Positions 1 to 9,236 of a stretch of 61,526 nt of DNA are shown piece by piece. Source of the stretch: Schlesneria paludicola DSM 18645. GTDB lineage: Bacteria; Planctomycetota; Planctomycetia; Planctomycetales; Planctomycetaceae. Positions within the stretch are counted from its first letter, which is position 1. Each line of letters opens with the position of its first letter. A program made the translations under genes and the position numbers. The stretch is taken from positions 1 to 61,526 of the forward strand of contig CAMCMU010000030.1 in assembly GCA_945876035.1 (NCBI GenBank). The letters run 5' to 3'. The notes under the pieces are model-generated. The model was not told where the DNA came from. It was given only the letters and a program-made list of their open reading frames with translations, and ran no database searches.

Positions 1-231
1 ACCCCTCCTGACGCTCCTGCTTCCGCCGTCCCATCGCCATCGAAACCACCTCCGTGAATTCCTAACCAACCACCGCGACGACAGCCTAGCGCCATTCTCA
101 TTCCCGTCAACCGTCAGCAGTGACTTTCACCACGGGCTCCTAGGGGACAACTCACAAACTCACTCGCAAAATCTCCCTGTTCGACCTTCATTCCGCATCG
201 CCCATTGCCCTACAGAGCGTGCTTGGCCACG

Positions 232-2745
232 CTATTGGCTCCAGCGTACCGAACGAAACGATTCAACGGTCAAGCCTCCGTTGGGCGAGATACGGCAACG
301 GATCGCGCCCTGCGACGATGTTGAGAGAACCTGAGTTTCCCGTCCATAGATTGCGGCAAGTCGTTGTGATACATCCGGATCAGAAGAGCTGGCGATGACC
401 CATTCCGGACTTGCCCAGCGCACGAGATCATGGGTATTGGCATTGAGACTACCGTGATGAGGAGCAAGCATTACGTCGATCTCGATCGGAGGTGTTTGGA
501 CCAGACATTCCAGTCCTTCGTATTCCAAGTCTCCGGTCAATAGAATACAACGCGTCGCGTATTCGATGCACAAGACAATGCTATTGGGGTTGTCCCTCTT
601 CGAACGAAAGCTGGGCGTCGGGTGCAAGACACGAATGGAAACCCGTGGGTCGAGTTCAAGCGACTGTCCTGCCGCCAACAACCGAATATCAATACCCAAT
701 ACATCGGCCTTGTTGAGCGTGTCCGCCACCGGTTGCTGCGTCCAATCCAAGAATGAACTGTGTACGAATAGGGCTGCTGAGGGTAGAACGTCAATCAGTT
801 TTGGAATCGCGTTGCAGTGATCCGAATCGGCATGCGAAACGACAATCGCATCGAGGCGAGAACTACCGCTCGCCCACAAGGCCTCCTCAATTGTTCGTGC
901 GACGTAATGGCCGCCAGCCATACTCCCCGCGTCGTAGAGCAACGTCGATCCATTCGGACATTTGATCAGCACACTCAAGCCGTGCCCCACAGATAGAAAC
1001 GTGCATGTCAGGTCGGTGGCAGCAGGCGATCCCCACGAGAGGCCTAGACCAAGAACGATCCAAAACAACATCGATCGAATCGACCAAAAGAGCCGTCCTC
1101 GATAATAATCCAGTACTGTAAACGCCGTTGTCACCAAGTAGAAACCAACCAACCACCACGTTGGTGGCGAGGCAATATAGACGTGTCCCAACGCGAGTTT
1201 CGACGAAATTTCAACCGTTGAAAGGAACCAACCCAACGTCCAATCGAATGGAACCCCCATCCATCCAAAAACGGGCGGAGACAACAGGCCGAGCAAAAGA
1301 AAGGAATATCCCAGCCAAAACATCAACCCAATCAGGGGACTCAAAATCACGTTCAAAAGCAGGCCCATAGGCGACACGAGGTGAAAGTCGGACGCAATCA
1401 AGGGGGACGTCACAAGCCAAATGGCCAGTCCAACGAAATAGCATTCCAAAACATTTCGCTGCAGCCACGCAAGACAGATGCGCCAGATCGGACCAGCATC
1501 AAGAGACATGTCGTGATCGACAATATTCCCACGCATCGAATCAAGAAATCTCATGCTCATCAGAATTGAAAACACGGCCAAAAAAGAAAGCTGTGCTCCG
1601 GAATTGAACAGATCACTCGGGTTCCATGCGAGAACACACAACGCGGCAATCGCCAACGAGTTCCAGCCCAAGCTGGAACGTCCGAGAAGCTGACCGAGCG
1701 CCATCACAACCGCCACGATCGTCGCGCGCACAACAGGCGGATTCGCGTCGGTCAAAATTGCATACGAGGGCAGCAGGCACAGAACGGCAATCAAAGAGGC
1801 CCGCCCAGAGAATCTAAAACTGCGGCACACCATCCACAACCAACCCCACAACAACCCGACATTCATTCCTGAAATAGCCAGCACGTGCAATGTACCACTC
1901 TCCGCGAATGCCCTGCGGACATCGGGATCCAGATCCACCCGACTCCCCAAAAGCAACGACTGGGCCACGGGTGCCGTCCGATGAGAAAGGCGTGTCGCAA
2001 TCAATTTTTCGGCACGTCGTCGCGCGTGGCTGCGGACCACAGCGAACCAGTCCCAGAAGGTTCTCTCGCGACCGATGATTTGTACTGCGGCCTCAAATTG
2101 AACGGACAACACGCTGTGTATTCCCTGCGATTGCAAGCTATCGCGCACATTGAACCCGCCAGGATTGGAAGACACATCGGGACGGATCACCTGACATGTC
2201 ATCTCAATCAGATCTCCAATCGCTAGCCGCTCGTTTCGTCCATCCATGGAGAGTCGTGCGAACCCTGAAACGGACTGTGATTCCGCCACCCCACTCACCA
2301 GGTTCCGACATTCAACAACTGTGACTGTTCGTTCGGAGGCTCGCCAAGGAGTTTTCGCAGCATCGGGAACAAGATGGACTACCGGAAACTGCAATACTTT
2401 GGCACGGAGGCGGACAACCCTTCCGCGCTCGCTCGCCCACGCCGAGAGATCATTCTCAGAGCGACAATTCCACCTCTCATGATGCCACGTGGCGCCCAAA
2501 CACAGGCAGCCAACCAGGAGCAAAACGGTCGAGACCGTTCGTCGCCAAAGTTGAAAACTGATTACGGTCATCAGCACCACGGCCCACGTGACCATCAGTC
2601 CAAAGCACGAGGAACTGAGAGGGATCAGTCGGTCAATCAAAATTCCGAAAATCACCGCTAAAGCAACGGGAACGACGGGACAGCGTGGGAAGGGGCGTGA
2701 CGCGGCAGGTTTGGCAACGGGTTCAAAAGAGTTTAACAACAGCAC
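232..2745 (-). CDS. comEC: ComEC/Rec2-type DNA uptake channel protein
   Basis: An inner-membrane channel protein that carries single-stranded DNA into the cytoplasm during natural transformation. The 837-residue product has the full ComEC layout: N-terminal membrane helices (about 22-90), a soluble OB-like region (about 105-225), the competence membrane core with the hallmark ISGMN at about 291-295 and further helices to about 575, and a C-terminal metallo-beta-lactamase domain (about 578-830). That domain keeps HADSDH (about 638-643), a TGD motif and an APHHG motif, so its nuclease-like metal site looks intact. The start is GTG, with GAGG a short way upstream. The gene stands alone. No ComEA or pilus genes lie beside it, so a role in transformation is inferred from the family only. 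Confidence 0.92.
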   Translation of the reverse strand: MLLLNSFEPVAKPAASRPFPRCPVVPVALAVIFGILIDRLIPLSSSCFGLMVTWAVVLMTVISFQLWRRTVSTVLLLVGCLCLGATWHHERWNCRSENDLSAWASERGRVVRLRAKVLQFPVVHLVPDAAKTPWRASERTVTVVECRNLVSGVAESQSVSGFARLSMDGRNERLAIGDLIEMTCQVIRPDVSSNPGGFNVRDSLQSQGIHSVLSVQFEAAVQIIGRERTFWDWFAVVRSHARRRAEKLIATRLSHRTAPVAQSLLLGSRVDLDPDVRRAFAESGTLHVLAISGMNVGLLWGWLWMVCRSFRFSGRASLIAVLCLLPSYAILTDANPPVVRATIVAVVMALGQLLGRSSLGWNSLAIAALCVLAWNPSDLFNSGAQLSFLAVFSILMSMRFLDSMRGNIVDHDMSLDAGPIWRICLAWLQRNVLECYFVGLAIWLVTSPLIASDFHLVSPMGLLLNVILSPLIGLMFWLGYSFLLLGLLSPPVFGWMGVPFDWTLGWFLSTVEISSKLALGHVYIASPPTWWLVGFYLVTTAFTVLDYYRGRLFWSIRSMLFWIVLGLGLSWGSPAATDLTCTFLSVGHGLSVLIKCPNGSTLLYDAGSMAGGHYVARTIEEALWASGSSRLDAIVVSHADSDHCNAIPKLIDVLPSAALFVHSSFLDWTQQPVADTLNKADVLGIDIRLLAAGQSLELDPRVSIRVLHPTPSFRSKRDNPNSIVLCIEYATRCILLTGDLEYEGLECLVQTPPIEIDVMLAPHHGSLNANTHDLVRWASPEWVIASSSDPDVSQRLAAIYGRETQVLSTSSQGAIRCRISPNGGLTVESFRSVRWSQ

Positions 2746-3655
2746 CCCGCAGGCAGCCTCGCAGAATGGCCAGGCTCGGGTATCCTATCCCTGAGCATTC
2801 GTCGATTTCAAATATGGCGTTGGAAATCCGGCTCAAGCAACAAGCATTTCGGTAAACTGCGGCCGGTTGAGCGATAGCATCCATGGCTCAGTCGGTCGCA
2901 GAACCCGACTTCTCACGCGTGGAAAACTCCTTTCGAGAAACGATTCCGGCTCCCTCACCGGAATCTGCCATTCCTCAGCGATCGCGGTTCCGTGTTGTTT
3001 GAGGAATACGGAGTGGCGGGGCGATGCGAATCTCCCGTGCCGCGATATCGCATCCTCCGAACGGCTCGTTAGTCATCACCGCCCGGCCAATCCTGACCTC
3101 TTCAAAACTCGACTTTATGATTAGTCCGATTTCAGACCAATTACCCTTCGAGGCTCCGCGGCCGTGGCCTGCACTCACCTTCTGCGAATCTCTCTGCCTC
3201 TTCTCGGCCTGTTCCACGCAGGCGGCCCAATGGCGCAGGCAAACTCGAAAAACCGCACCGGCATTTTTGTAAACTCGAACTCCTGAATTTTTGGAGATTG
3301 CGTGGAATCCTACAGACGCAGGCCCTATGACGATTCCTCCGAACGATGAGGTGACGGGGCCGATGACACATCGATTGAGCGTCGCTTGGCAGGACGTCCT
3401 GCCAATGACCAATCACCGTGTGTCCCACGCCGCTATGGCTTACAGCCCTCGCCAATACGTATCCTTGACCGATGCGACCCCGAGCCTCGAGTTCCCACAC
3501 TGGGTGTTGACCTTGGCGGAAGACTGTCGAATCAGTACCACAGATGACCTGCTCAATTTTTTCGTGATTTTCACCTCCTACGTGATTTCCGTTTTTCTGC
3601 CGTGAGTTGACACAGACAGAACTGAAATGACTCCAACCGAACCGGGAGATTCGCA
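2746..3655. other. Intergenic stretch, no supported gene
   Basis: About 900 bases between the divergent comEC and endonuclease/exonuclease/phosphatase genes. Several overlapping open frames exist on both strands (for example minus-strand 2975-3412 and 3141-3656), but none has recognisable motifs. They overlap each other in different frames, as chance frames do. The only clear structure is a perfect palindrome at 3386-3405. Confidence 0.5.
3386..3405. repeat. Perfect 20-bp palindrome
   Basis: The sequence TTGGCAGGACGTCCTGCCAA is its own reverse complement with no spacer. It lies about 250 bases before the endonuclease/exonuclease/phosphatase gene. There is no T-run after it, so a terminator is unlikely. 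A dimeric-protein binding site or a dispersed repeat is possible. Confidence 0.6.
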
Positions 3656-4375
3656 TTGCGACTGTTAAGCTTCAATATTCACAAGGGGATCGGTGGTCGA
3701 GATCGGCGCTACGATCTCGAGCGGATTATTCGTGTCATCGAGGGACAGGAGCCCGATATTATCTGCCTGCAGGAGGTTGATCGTCACGTACCTCGTAGTC
3801 GCTCAGAAAACCAACCGGAATTGCTGATCGATCACTTCAAACCTGCGGCACATCTGTTTCAAGTCAATGTGCATCTCAAGGTCGGCGGGTATGGCAACCT
3901 GCTACTATCAAAGTGGCCGTTTCGCAGTCAGCACCAAATTTCACTCACTCGTCAGCAGCGCAAACCACGCGGAGCACAACTCGTCGTGATCGAAACGCCC
4001 GGTGGCCCGTTACATCTTATCCACTGGCATTTGGGTTTGTCCGAAAGCGAACGTCATTGGCAAACGCGGCGTTTGCTCGAACATCACTTATTCCGCCAAC
4101 CGGGGCACGTTTCGACCCTGATTGTGGGTGACACGAATGACTGGCGAAACACACTGATTCGCGGTCCGTTCGCGGTTCACGGGTTTCGCCAAATCACGGC
4201 TCCGGCATCGCGTTACCGCTCGTTTCCCGCGTGGATGCCAGCGTTGTCACTGGACAAGGCGTTTGTGAGAGGATCCATCCAAATCAAAAAGGCGCATGTC
4301 TGTCGGGGTCGCGTGATTCGCGATGCTTCGGATCATTTGCCGCTGGTACTCGATTTTGACTTTGACAGCACCTGA
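3656..4375 (+). CDS. Endonuclease/exonuclease/phosphatase family protein
   Basis: A 239-residue single-domain member of the EEP superfamily (DNase I/ExoIII/inositol phosphatase fold). The signature elements appear in order: FNIHKG near the N-terminus (metal-binding Asn), CLQEVDR (catalytic Glu), HWHLGLS in the centre, a VGDTNDW motif (Asp/Asn of the active site) and a C-terminal SDHLPL with the catalytic Asp-His pair. No signal peptide is visible, so it should act in the cytoplasm. The substrate cannot be told from sequence, since related proteins cut DNA, phospholipid head groups or phosphoinositides. The start is TTG at 3656. No ATG lies nearby in frame, and the family N-terminus (RLLSFNIHKG) begins right there. 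Confidence 0.85.
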   Translation: MRLLSFNIHKGIGGRDRRYDLERIIRVIEGQEPDIICLQEVDRHVPRSRSENQPELLIDHFKPAAHLFQVNVHLKVGGYGNLLLSKWPFRSQHQISLTRQQRKPRGAQLVVIETPGGPLHLIHWHLGLSESERHWQTRRLLEHHLFRQPGHVSTLIVGDTNDWRNTLIRGPFAVHGFRQITAPASRYRSFPAWMPALSLDKAFVRGSIQIKKAHVCRGRVIRDASDHLPLVLDFDFDST

Positions 4376-4624
4376 ACCAATAATCCACTGATCGTGGCGC
4401 GGTGTGGATAACGATGACCGTGTCTTGTCCGTAACTTTTCGGATCGTTGCAGGATCTCACCACGAATTGCAACAATTCAGAGGGTTGTTGACTTTATTCG
4501 GTTTTTGATGCACGCCGTCGGAATTCGAATCAGACAGTGCAGCGGTCCCGATTTGCATCTTCAGAGATCTGATCCACGATTCCCGTTTTTTATTCCGCTG
4601 AAGAGACATTGGACTTTCGGCACT

Positions 4625-5710
4625 ATGCCTGAACCTTCGCCATCCACTCGACGCGATTTTTTAACGGGACGAGCCATCCGTTCTGAATCGATGAACGGAC
4701 AGAACAACCCCGCGGAGGAGGCCGTATCGATCTTATCCGTTCCCAGTCGTGGTCCGACAATTTTGCTGCGAACGGTGGCCATGGCTTGCGACTTTGATGT
4801 GATGCTGAACCCTGAGGGACCGACCGTCCAATTGGAAGCCGCTTCAGAATCGCTCGACCTCGTTCAGCATCTCGAGCAGACACTCAGCATTTATCGCGAT
4901 GACGCACATCTGGCGCAGGTCAACCGTTCGGCAGCCGAATCGCCGATTGAAATTGAACCGGATCTGTACACTCTGCTGGACCAAGCCGAGCAGATTCGCC
5001 ACGCCACAGACGGAGCTTTCGATCCGACGGCCGGTGCACTTGTCCTTCTTTGGCGTCGTTGTCGTCGAGAGAATCGCATTCCAACAACCAACGAGATTGA
5101 GACTACGCTTGCATTGACCGGCGGCCAACACCTTGATTTTGACCGGTCGCGCCGAACCGTTCATTTCGATCGATTCGGCGTGCAACTCGATCTTGGTGCA
5201 ATCGGCAAAGGCTATGCCGTTGATCGTGCTGGAGAACACCTGACGACGAAGGGAGTTGTCAACTGGCTGGTTCACGGCGGGCGGAGTAGCGTCCGATCGC
5301 AAGGAAAACACGCAGGAAATGACGGATGGCCGGTGGGGCTTCGCAATCCACTTTTGCCGGACCGGCCGTTTGCCACATTTCTACTCCGGGATGCTGCGTT
5401 ATCAACAAGCGGGACGGCGGCCCAATGGTTTCGCCATCAAGGAAAGCGTTTTGGACACATCTTGGACCCGCGGACGGGGTGGCCTGTTGAAACGATGCTG
5501 TCGGTCAGCGTGATCGCTCCAGATGCCGCCCTCGCCGATGCACTTTCCACCGCTTTTTTTGTACTCGGGGTCGAAAAAGCGCGGCGCTGCTGTGATACTT
5601 TCCCACACGTCAGTGCCATTTTCTTCCCCCCCCCTCGACGAGGTCGTGTCTTGGAACCCTTGCTTCACAATGTCCCAGCCGGATGTCTGTTCGTCAACGA
5701 CATTCACTAA
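4625..5710 (+). CDS. apbE: FAD:protein FMN transferase (ApbE family)
   Basis: ApbE proteins attach FMN covalently to threonine residues of partner flavoproteins using FAD. The body of about 360 residues shows the family core: a TMACDFDVML-like opening, LEQTLSIYRDDAHLAQVN, GAFDPTAG, the DLGAIGKGYAVD motif, HGGRSS, and the magnesium-site region around ALSTSGTAAQ and HILDPRTGWPV, then DALSTAFFVLG. The frame is open back to 4505, but I place the start at ATG 4625 because the protein then begins with MPEPSPSTRRDFLTGRA, a typical N-terminus of planctomycete ApbE relatives. The twin arginine resembles a Tat signal but has no hydrophobic core after it, so export is doubtful. No Rnf or Nqr target genes are in the window. 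Confidence 0.88.
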   Translation: MPEPSPSTRRDFLTGRAIRSESMNGQNNPAEEAVSILSVPSRGPTILLRTVAMACDFDVMLNPEGPTVQLEAASESLDLVQHLEQTLSIYRDDAHLAQVNRSAAESPIEIEPDLYTLLDQAEQIRHATDGAFDPTAGALVLLWRRCRRENRIPTTNEIETTLALTGGQHLDFDRSRRTVHFDRFGVQLDLGAIGKGYAVDRAGEHLTTKGVVNWLVHGGRSSVRSQGKHAGNDGWPVGLRNPLLPDRPFATFLLRDAALSTSGTAAQWFRHQGKRFGHILDPRTGWPVETMLSVSVIAPDAALADALSTAFFVLGVEKARRCCDTFPHVSAIFFPPPRRGRVLEPLLHNVPAGCLFVNDIH

Positions 5711-5797
5711 GCCAGTTCCACCGGATCGGGAGCGTCAATTTCAAGGGACCACCACCAAGACTTGACCGATTTTTCATCGTTTTTGAAGGACTGACAC

Positions 5798-7126
5798 GTG
5801 TCTCGTGACTTACGAAGGATTTCCCTGTCAGCCGTGATATTGATTGTGCTGCTGAGAATTGCCATCGGCTGGCACCTGATGTATGAGGGCCTGTGGAAAA
5901 TCAAGACATTGCGTACTGCAAACCCTTGGTCCTCAATGAATTATCTAAGGAATGCCACCGGACCGTTCCGCCCCCTGTTTCGACGGATGTCCGGTGATCC
6001 CGACGATTTAAAGTGGCTCGATCAGAAACACGTCACGGACAGGTGGAATGCTTGGCGTGGCCGCTTTCTGACTCATTATTCTTCCGCCACGAACGACAAC
6101 GATTCCCTCAAGACCAAACTTTCCCGACTGATGGAAGGGGCGGATCTGTATTCGGTTCCGTTGGCGACACTGCCGCCAGGCATCGAGCTCGGAAATATCG
6201 ACGGTGTTCACAAGAAGGTACTGAAATTTGATGTTGAGAAGCAACGCTTAATCATTGACGGAAAGCTCCACCTCCTGCCGACCGAACGAGACCGCCTGCT
6301 GGAAACGGCAGAACGCCTCAAACAGGCCTCTGCCGGCGATCCTCAGGTGTACGACTCGTTCATTAAGGCCATCAATGACGCCTACAAGGTCTCTTCAAAG
6401 TTGTCGATTTTTGAACGACTCGCCGCCTTACTCAAGGGTGATCCCGAACGAGTCGGCTTGAGCCTACAAAATCGGGCGACCACCAACAGTTCCGCAGAGG
6501 GAGCGGCCAAAGAGGGCGAATCGGCTGCCGGAGACGCAGCCGCGGTACCCGTCTTGGTTCAATTGGGAGAGGTTGATCTCTACCTCAAGTTAATTGATCG
6601 GTATGAGGCCGATTATGCGAAAGCCCACACGAACTTCGAATGGGATCACGTTGAAAAACAAAGTCGGGAATTGCGAGAGATTCGATGGAAGCTCGTCAAT
6701 CCGGTTCAGTCACTAGAACGCGAGTTGATAGCGAACGCGGAAGAATTGCTCAGCCCCGAACAATTTGCCAAGGGCCCGATCCCGCTGATTTACGACCGAG
6801 ACTCATTGACTCATTGGGTTCAGGAACACGGGATCGACTATTGCACGATGTGGGGATTGGCAATCTTCGGACTGTTCCTGATGCTCGGGCTGTTGACACG
6901 TTCGTCCGCGATTGCAGCAGCGGCGTTACTCTCCATGTTCTATCTCGCAATGCCCCCTTGGCCCGGAGCCCAAGAAATTCCCGGAATCGAACATAACCTA
7001 ATTGTTAATAAAGTTTTGGTGGAAGCTCTGGCCTTGGTTGCCTTGGCATGCCTGCATAGCGGACAATGGTTTGGTCTAGATTCGGCAGTCTCCGCAGTGT
7101 TTAGAAAGCGGATGAAAACCGGTTAG
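5798..7126 (+). CDS. DoxX-like membrane protein with a large internal soluble insert
   Basis: A 442-residue membrane protein. The first helix (about 8-32) carries [16 protein letters not shown], typical of DoxX-family TM1, and three more helices (about 345-430) hold the rest of the DoxX bundle, including the [19 protein letters not shown] segment. Between TM1 and TM2 lies a soluble insert of about 300 residues, charged and probably helical, which faces the outside if the N-terminus is cytoplasmic. The start is GTG with GAAGGA seven bases upstream. The oxidoreductase gene follows about 140 bases later on the same strand, a pairing I know from other planctomycetes. The function is unknown. DoxX relatives are linked to quinone or thiol redox chemistry, but no catalytic residue can be named here. 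Confidence 0.8.
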   Translation: MSRDLRRISLSAVILIVLLRIAIGWHLMYEGLWKIKTLRTANPWSSMNYLRNATGPFRPLFRRMSGDPDDLKWLDQKHVTDRWNAWRGRFLTHYSSATNDNDSLKTKLSRLMEGADLYSVPLATLPPGIELGNIDGVHKKVLKFDVEKQRLIIDGKLHLLPTERDRLLETAERLKQASAGDPQVYDSFIKAINDAYKVSSKLSIFERLAALLKGDPERVGLSLQNRATTNSSAEGAAKEGESAAGDAAAVPVLVQLGEVDLYLKLIDRYEADYAKAHTNFEWDHVEKQSRELREIRWKLVNPVQSLERELIANAEELLSPEQFAKGPIPLIYDRDSLTHWVQEHGIDYCTMWGLAIFGLFLMLGLLTRSSAIAAAALLSMFYLAMPPWPGAQEIPGIEHNLIVNKVLVEALALVALACLHSGQWFGLDSAVSAVFRKRMKTG

Positions 7127-7266
7127 ACTCCCCACGGGCACTGACACCTGAAAAATGTCGTTCGTATGGGGGCGGGGTAGAGGGTACAAATTTGGCGAAC
7201 GGGACGAACCCGTGTTCAAACGAACGAATTCCAAACATTTTTCTCACATTTCCGCGGAAGACTGAA

Positions 7267-8841
7267 ATGCGATTGACACCTGAACAAGAACAACTCGGCA
7301 CCGACAATTTTCATGAGGCGGTTGGGCATACACGACGATCGTTTTTGCTGGGAGCAGCGGCGGCCATCCCCACTCTCGGGGCGGCCTATTTCGGATATGG
7401 CGCTATCCAAGGCCATCCCGTCAAAGTCGGTTTCATCGGCAGTGGTGACGAAGGTTCTGTGCTGTTGACTCAACATCCGCCTGAGTATATGGATATCATC
7501 GCCGTTGCGGACTTACGTGCCAAGAATAGGGTCCGGGCCCTCAGCGGTGACGGCGATGACGTGCGATGGGGATTGATTCGAAAACTCGGCCGCGAGACGG
7601 CTCTGAAAATCCAGCTGTATACGGACCACAAGGAGTTGCTCACCAAGCATCCCGAAATTGAAGCCGTTGTCATTGCGGTCCCCCTGTGTCAACATGCTCA
7701 AGTCGCCATTGATTGCATTAAAGCGGGCAAACATGTTCTGTCAGAAAAACTGATGGCGCACTCGGTCACCGAATGTAAGCAAATGATCCGTGTGGCCCGC
7801 CAACACGAGAAGTTGCTCGCTGTCGGACATCAAAGGCATTACAACGTCCTGTACGACAATGCCAATGCGTTAATCAAAAACGGACTGCTGGGAGACCTGA
7901 AGTTCATCCGCGCCCAATGGCACCGCAACAACAGTTTTCCCGGCTCGGACAGTTGGCGGAAAAAAGTCGATAAGGACGATCTCGCCGAATTGCTGACGCG
8001 TGCAGAAGCCAAGACGCTCGTTGGCGATGCCGCCATTCAACACATGGACGGATACCTTGAAAAGAACTGGGGTTATCCTTCCCTGCACCGTCTGATTAAC
8101 TGGCGGTTGTACAACAACACTGGTGGCGGACTGATGGCCGAGTTGGGGAGTCATCAACTCGATGCCGCCAGTATCTTTCTGGGCAAGGTCCAACCGATTG
8201 CCTGCTTTGGTTACGGAGGAAAGAATTACTACGGTGTCACGGGGATTGGTTCGAATGATCAGCAGAAGGATGACCGTGATATTGATGACCAGGTCTACAT
8301 GACATTTGAGTTTCCCGGCCCGCACTACGAACAGGACAAGAATGACATCTGCATTGTGACGTACTCCTCGATCAGTACCAATCGCAGTGAGCCTTATGGT
8401 GAAACAGTTTTTGGCAGCCGTGCGACACTCGTCATGAAAATGGAACAGGAGGCGATGCTCTACAAGGAGGCGAGCGGATCATCCAAGGGAGGAATTGATC
8501 AGAGGCTGTATGTGATCAATGGCAACGACGGCCAGCCAACTCTAAGTGCCAGCGCGAGTCTCGGCCCCTCCAAAGCTGCAACCGTCGCGGACATCGGAAA
8601 GGTGAGTCGCGGATATACCGAAGAAATGGAGCACTTCGCTCATTGCATTCGAACTAAAAACTTCGGCACGATTGCCGAGGGCGGACTTCGCTGCCCGGGC
8701 GAACAAGGAATGAAAGACGCCATCATGGCTCTTTCATCCAATCTGGCAATGAAGCACAAGAAACGAGTCGTGTTCAAGCCGGAATGGTTTGACGTCCTCA
8801 GCGATGCCGCCCCTGAAACGGATCCCGAAATCGTCCATTGA
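7267..8841 (+). CDS. Gfo/Idh/MocA family oxidoreductase, Tat-exported
   Basis: An NAD(P)-dependent oxidoreductase of the glucose-fructose oxidoreductase/inositol dehydrogenase family, 524 residues from ATG 7267. The open frame extends upstream to 7192, but ATG 7267 is preceded by GGAAG and gives a good N-terminus. A twin-arginine signal ([14 protein letters not shown]) followed by a hydrophobic stretch predicts export to the periplasm with cofactor already bound. The Rossmann domain follows with a GFIGSGDEG loop (a slightly altered GxGxxG), the [13 protein letters not shown] motif carrying the conserved Lys, and HQRHYN. The C-terminal alpha/beta substrate domain shows [14 protein letters not shown]. 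It probably acts on a sugar or cyclitol, with the substrate unknown. It follows the DoxX gene and may share a transcript with it. Confidence 0.87.
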   Translation: MRLTPEQEQLGTDNFHEAVGHTRRSFLLGAAAAIPTLGAAYFGYGAIQGHPVKVGFIGSGDEGSVLLTQHPPEYMDIIAVADLRAKNRVRALSGDGDDVRWGLIRKLGRETALKIQLYTDHKELLTKHPEIEAVVIAVPLCQHAQVAIDCIKAGKHVLSEKLMAHSVTECKQMIRVARQHEKLLAVGHQRHYNVLYDNANALIKNGLLGDLKFIRAQWHRNNSFPGSDSWRKKVDKDDLAELLTRAEAKTLVGDAAIQHMDGYLEKNWGYPSLHRLINWRLYNNTGGGLMAELGSHQLDAASIFLGKVQPIACFGYGGKNYYGVTGIGSNDQQKDDRDIDDQVYMTFEFPGPHYEQDKNDICIVTYSSISTNRSEPYGETVFGSRATLVMKMEQEAMLYKEASGSSKGGIDQRLYVINGNDGQPTLSASASLGPSKAATVADIGKVSRGYTEEMEHFAHCIRTKNFGTIAEGGLRCPGEQGMKDAIMALSSNLAMKHKKRVVFKPEWFDVLSDAAPETDPEIVH

Positions 8842-9056
8842 TTCAACAAACCCGCGATGATGCCGGTGGAAATATGGTTGACTTCAGACAGCGGATCGAA
8901 ACTCAAGGCGGAAAGACGTTTCCAAACATTTGATCGGCGGTTGTGTCTGCAAACCGATAGCGGGACGCCAATACTGTGATGCTTCGTATACCGCCGCGAT
9001 TCGACGGAAGATATTTCCACGACGCGCCCCTTTCGTGTTGAACAGAGACAGATCCC

Positions 9057-9164
9057 ATGGCACGTTGGCCCGAAGATCGCAGGACGAACATCATCGTGCT
9101 GGCACTCGTCTTCATTTTGTTCCCGTGGTTGTGCTACCTGTCATCGAGATGGATCAGACCATAA
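9057..9164 (+). CDS. Possible 35-residue single-span membrane protein
   Basis: A short open frame from ATG 9057 to TAA 9164. The product has a basic and acidic head (MARWPEDRRTN), one hydrophobic helix of about 17 residues (IIVLALVFILFPWLCYL), and a short basic tail (SSRWIRP). This is a classic small membrane protein layout with positive charge at both ends. It lies 72 bases before the MFS transporter on the same strand. A purine-rich AGAGACAGA precedes the start. No family is recognised. Conservation in relatives would decide whether it is real. Confidence 0.4.
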   Translation: MARWPEDRRTNIIVLALVFILFPWLCYLSSRWIRP

Positions 9165-9236
9165 CTCCATTCCTTTTTCAAAACGTGCCGTGACAGCACA
9201 GCCCTAACCACAATGCCGATCCGATAGAGAGCCTCA

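Noticed and set aside
2975-3656. Overlapping minus-strand open frames of 145 and 171 codons upstream of the endonuclease/exonuclease/phosphatase gene
   Set aside because: They overlap each other in different frames, have Arg/Ser-rich composition typical of chance frames and show no motif of any family.
4625-4700. Tat signal peptide in the ApbE protein (RRDFLTG)
   Set aside because: No hydrophobic segment follows the arginines. The motif belongs to the normal N-terminus of planctomycete ApbE relatives, so export is not supported.
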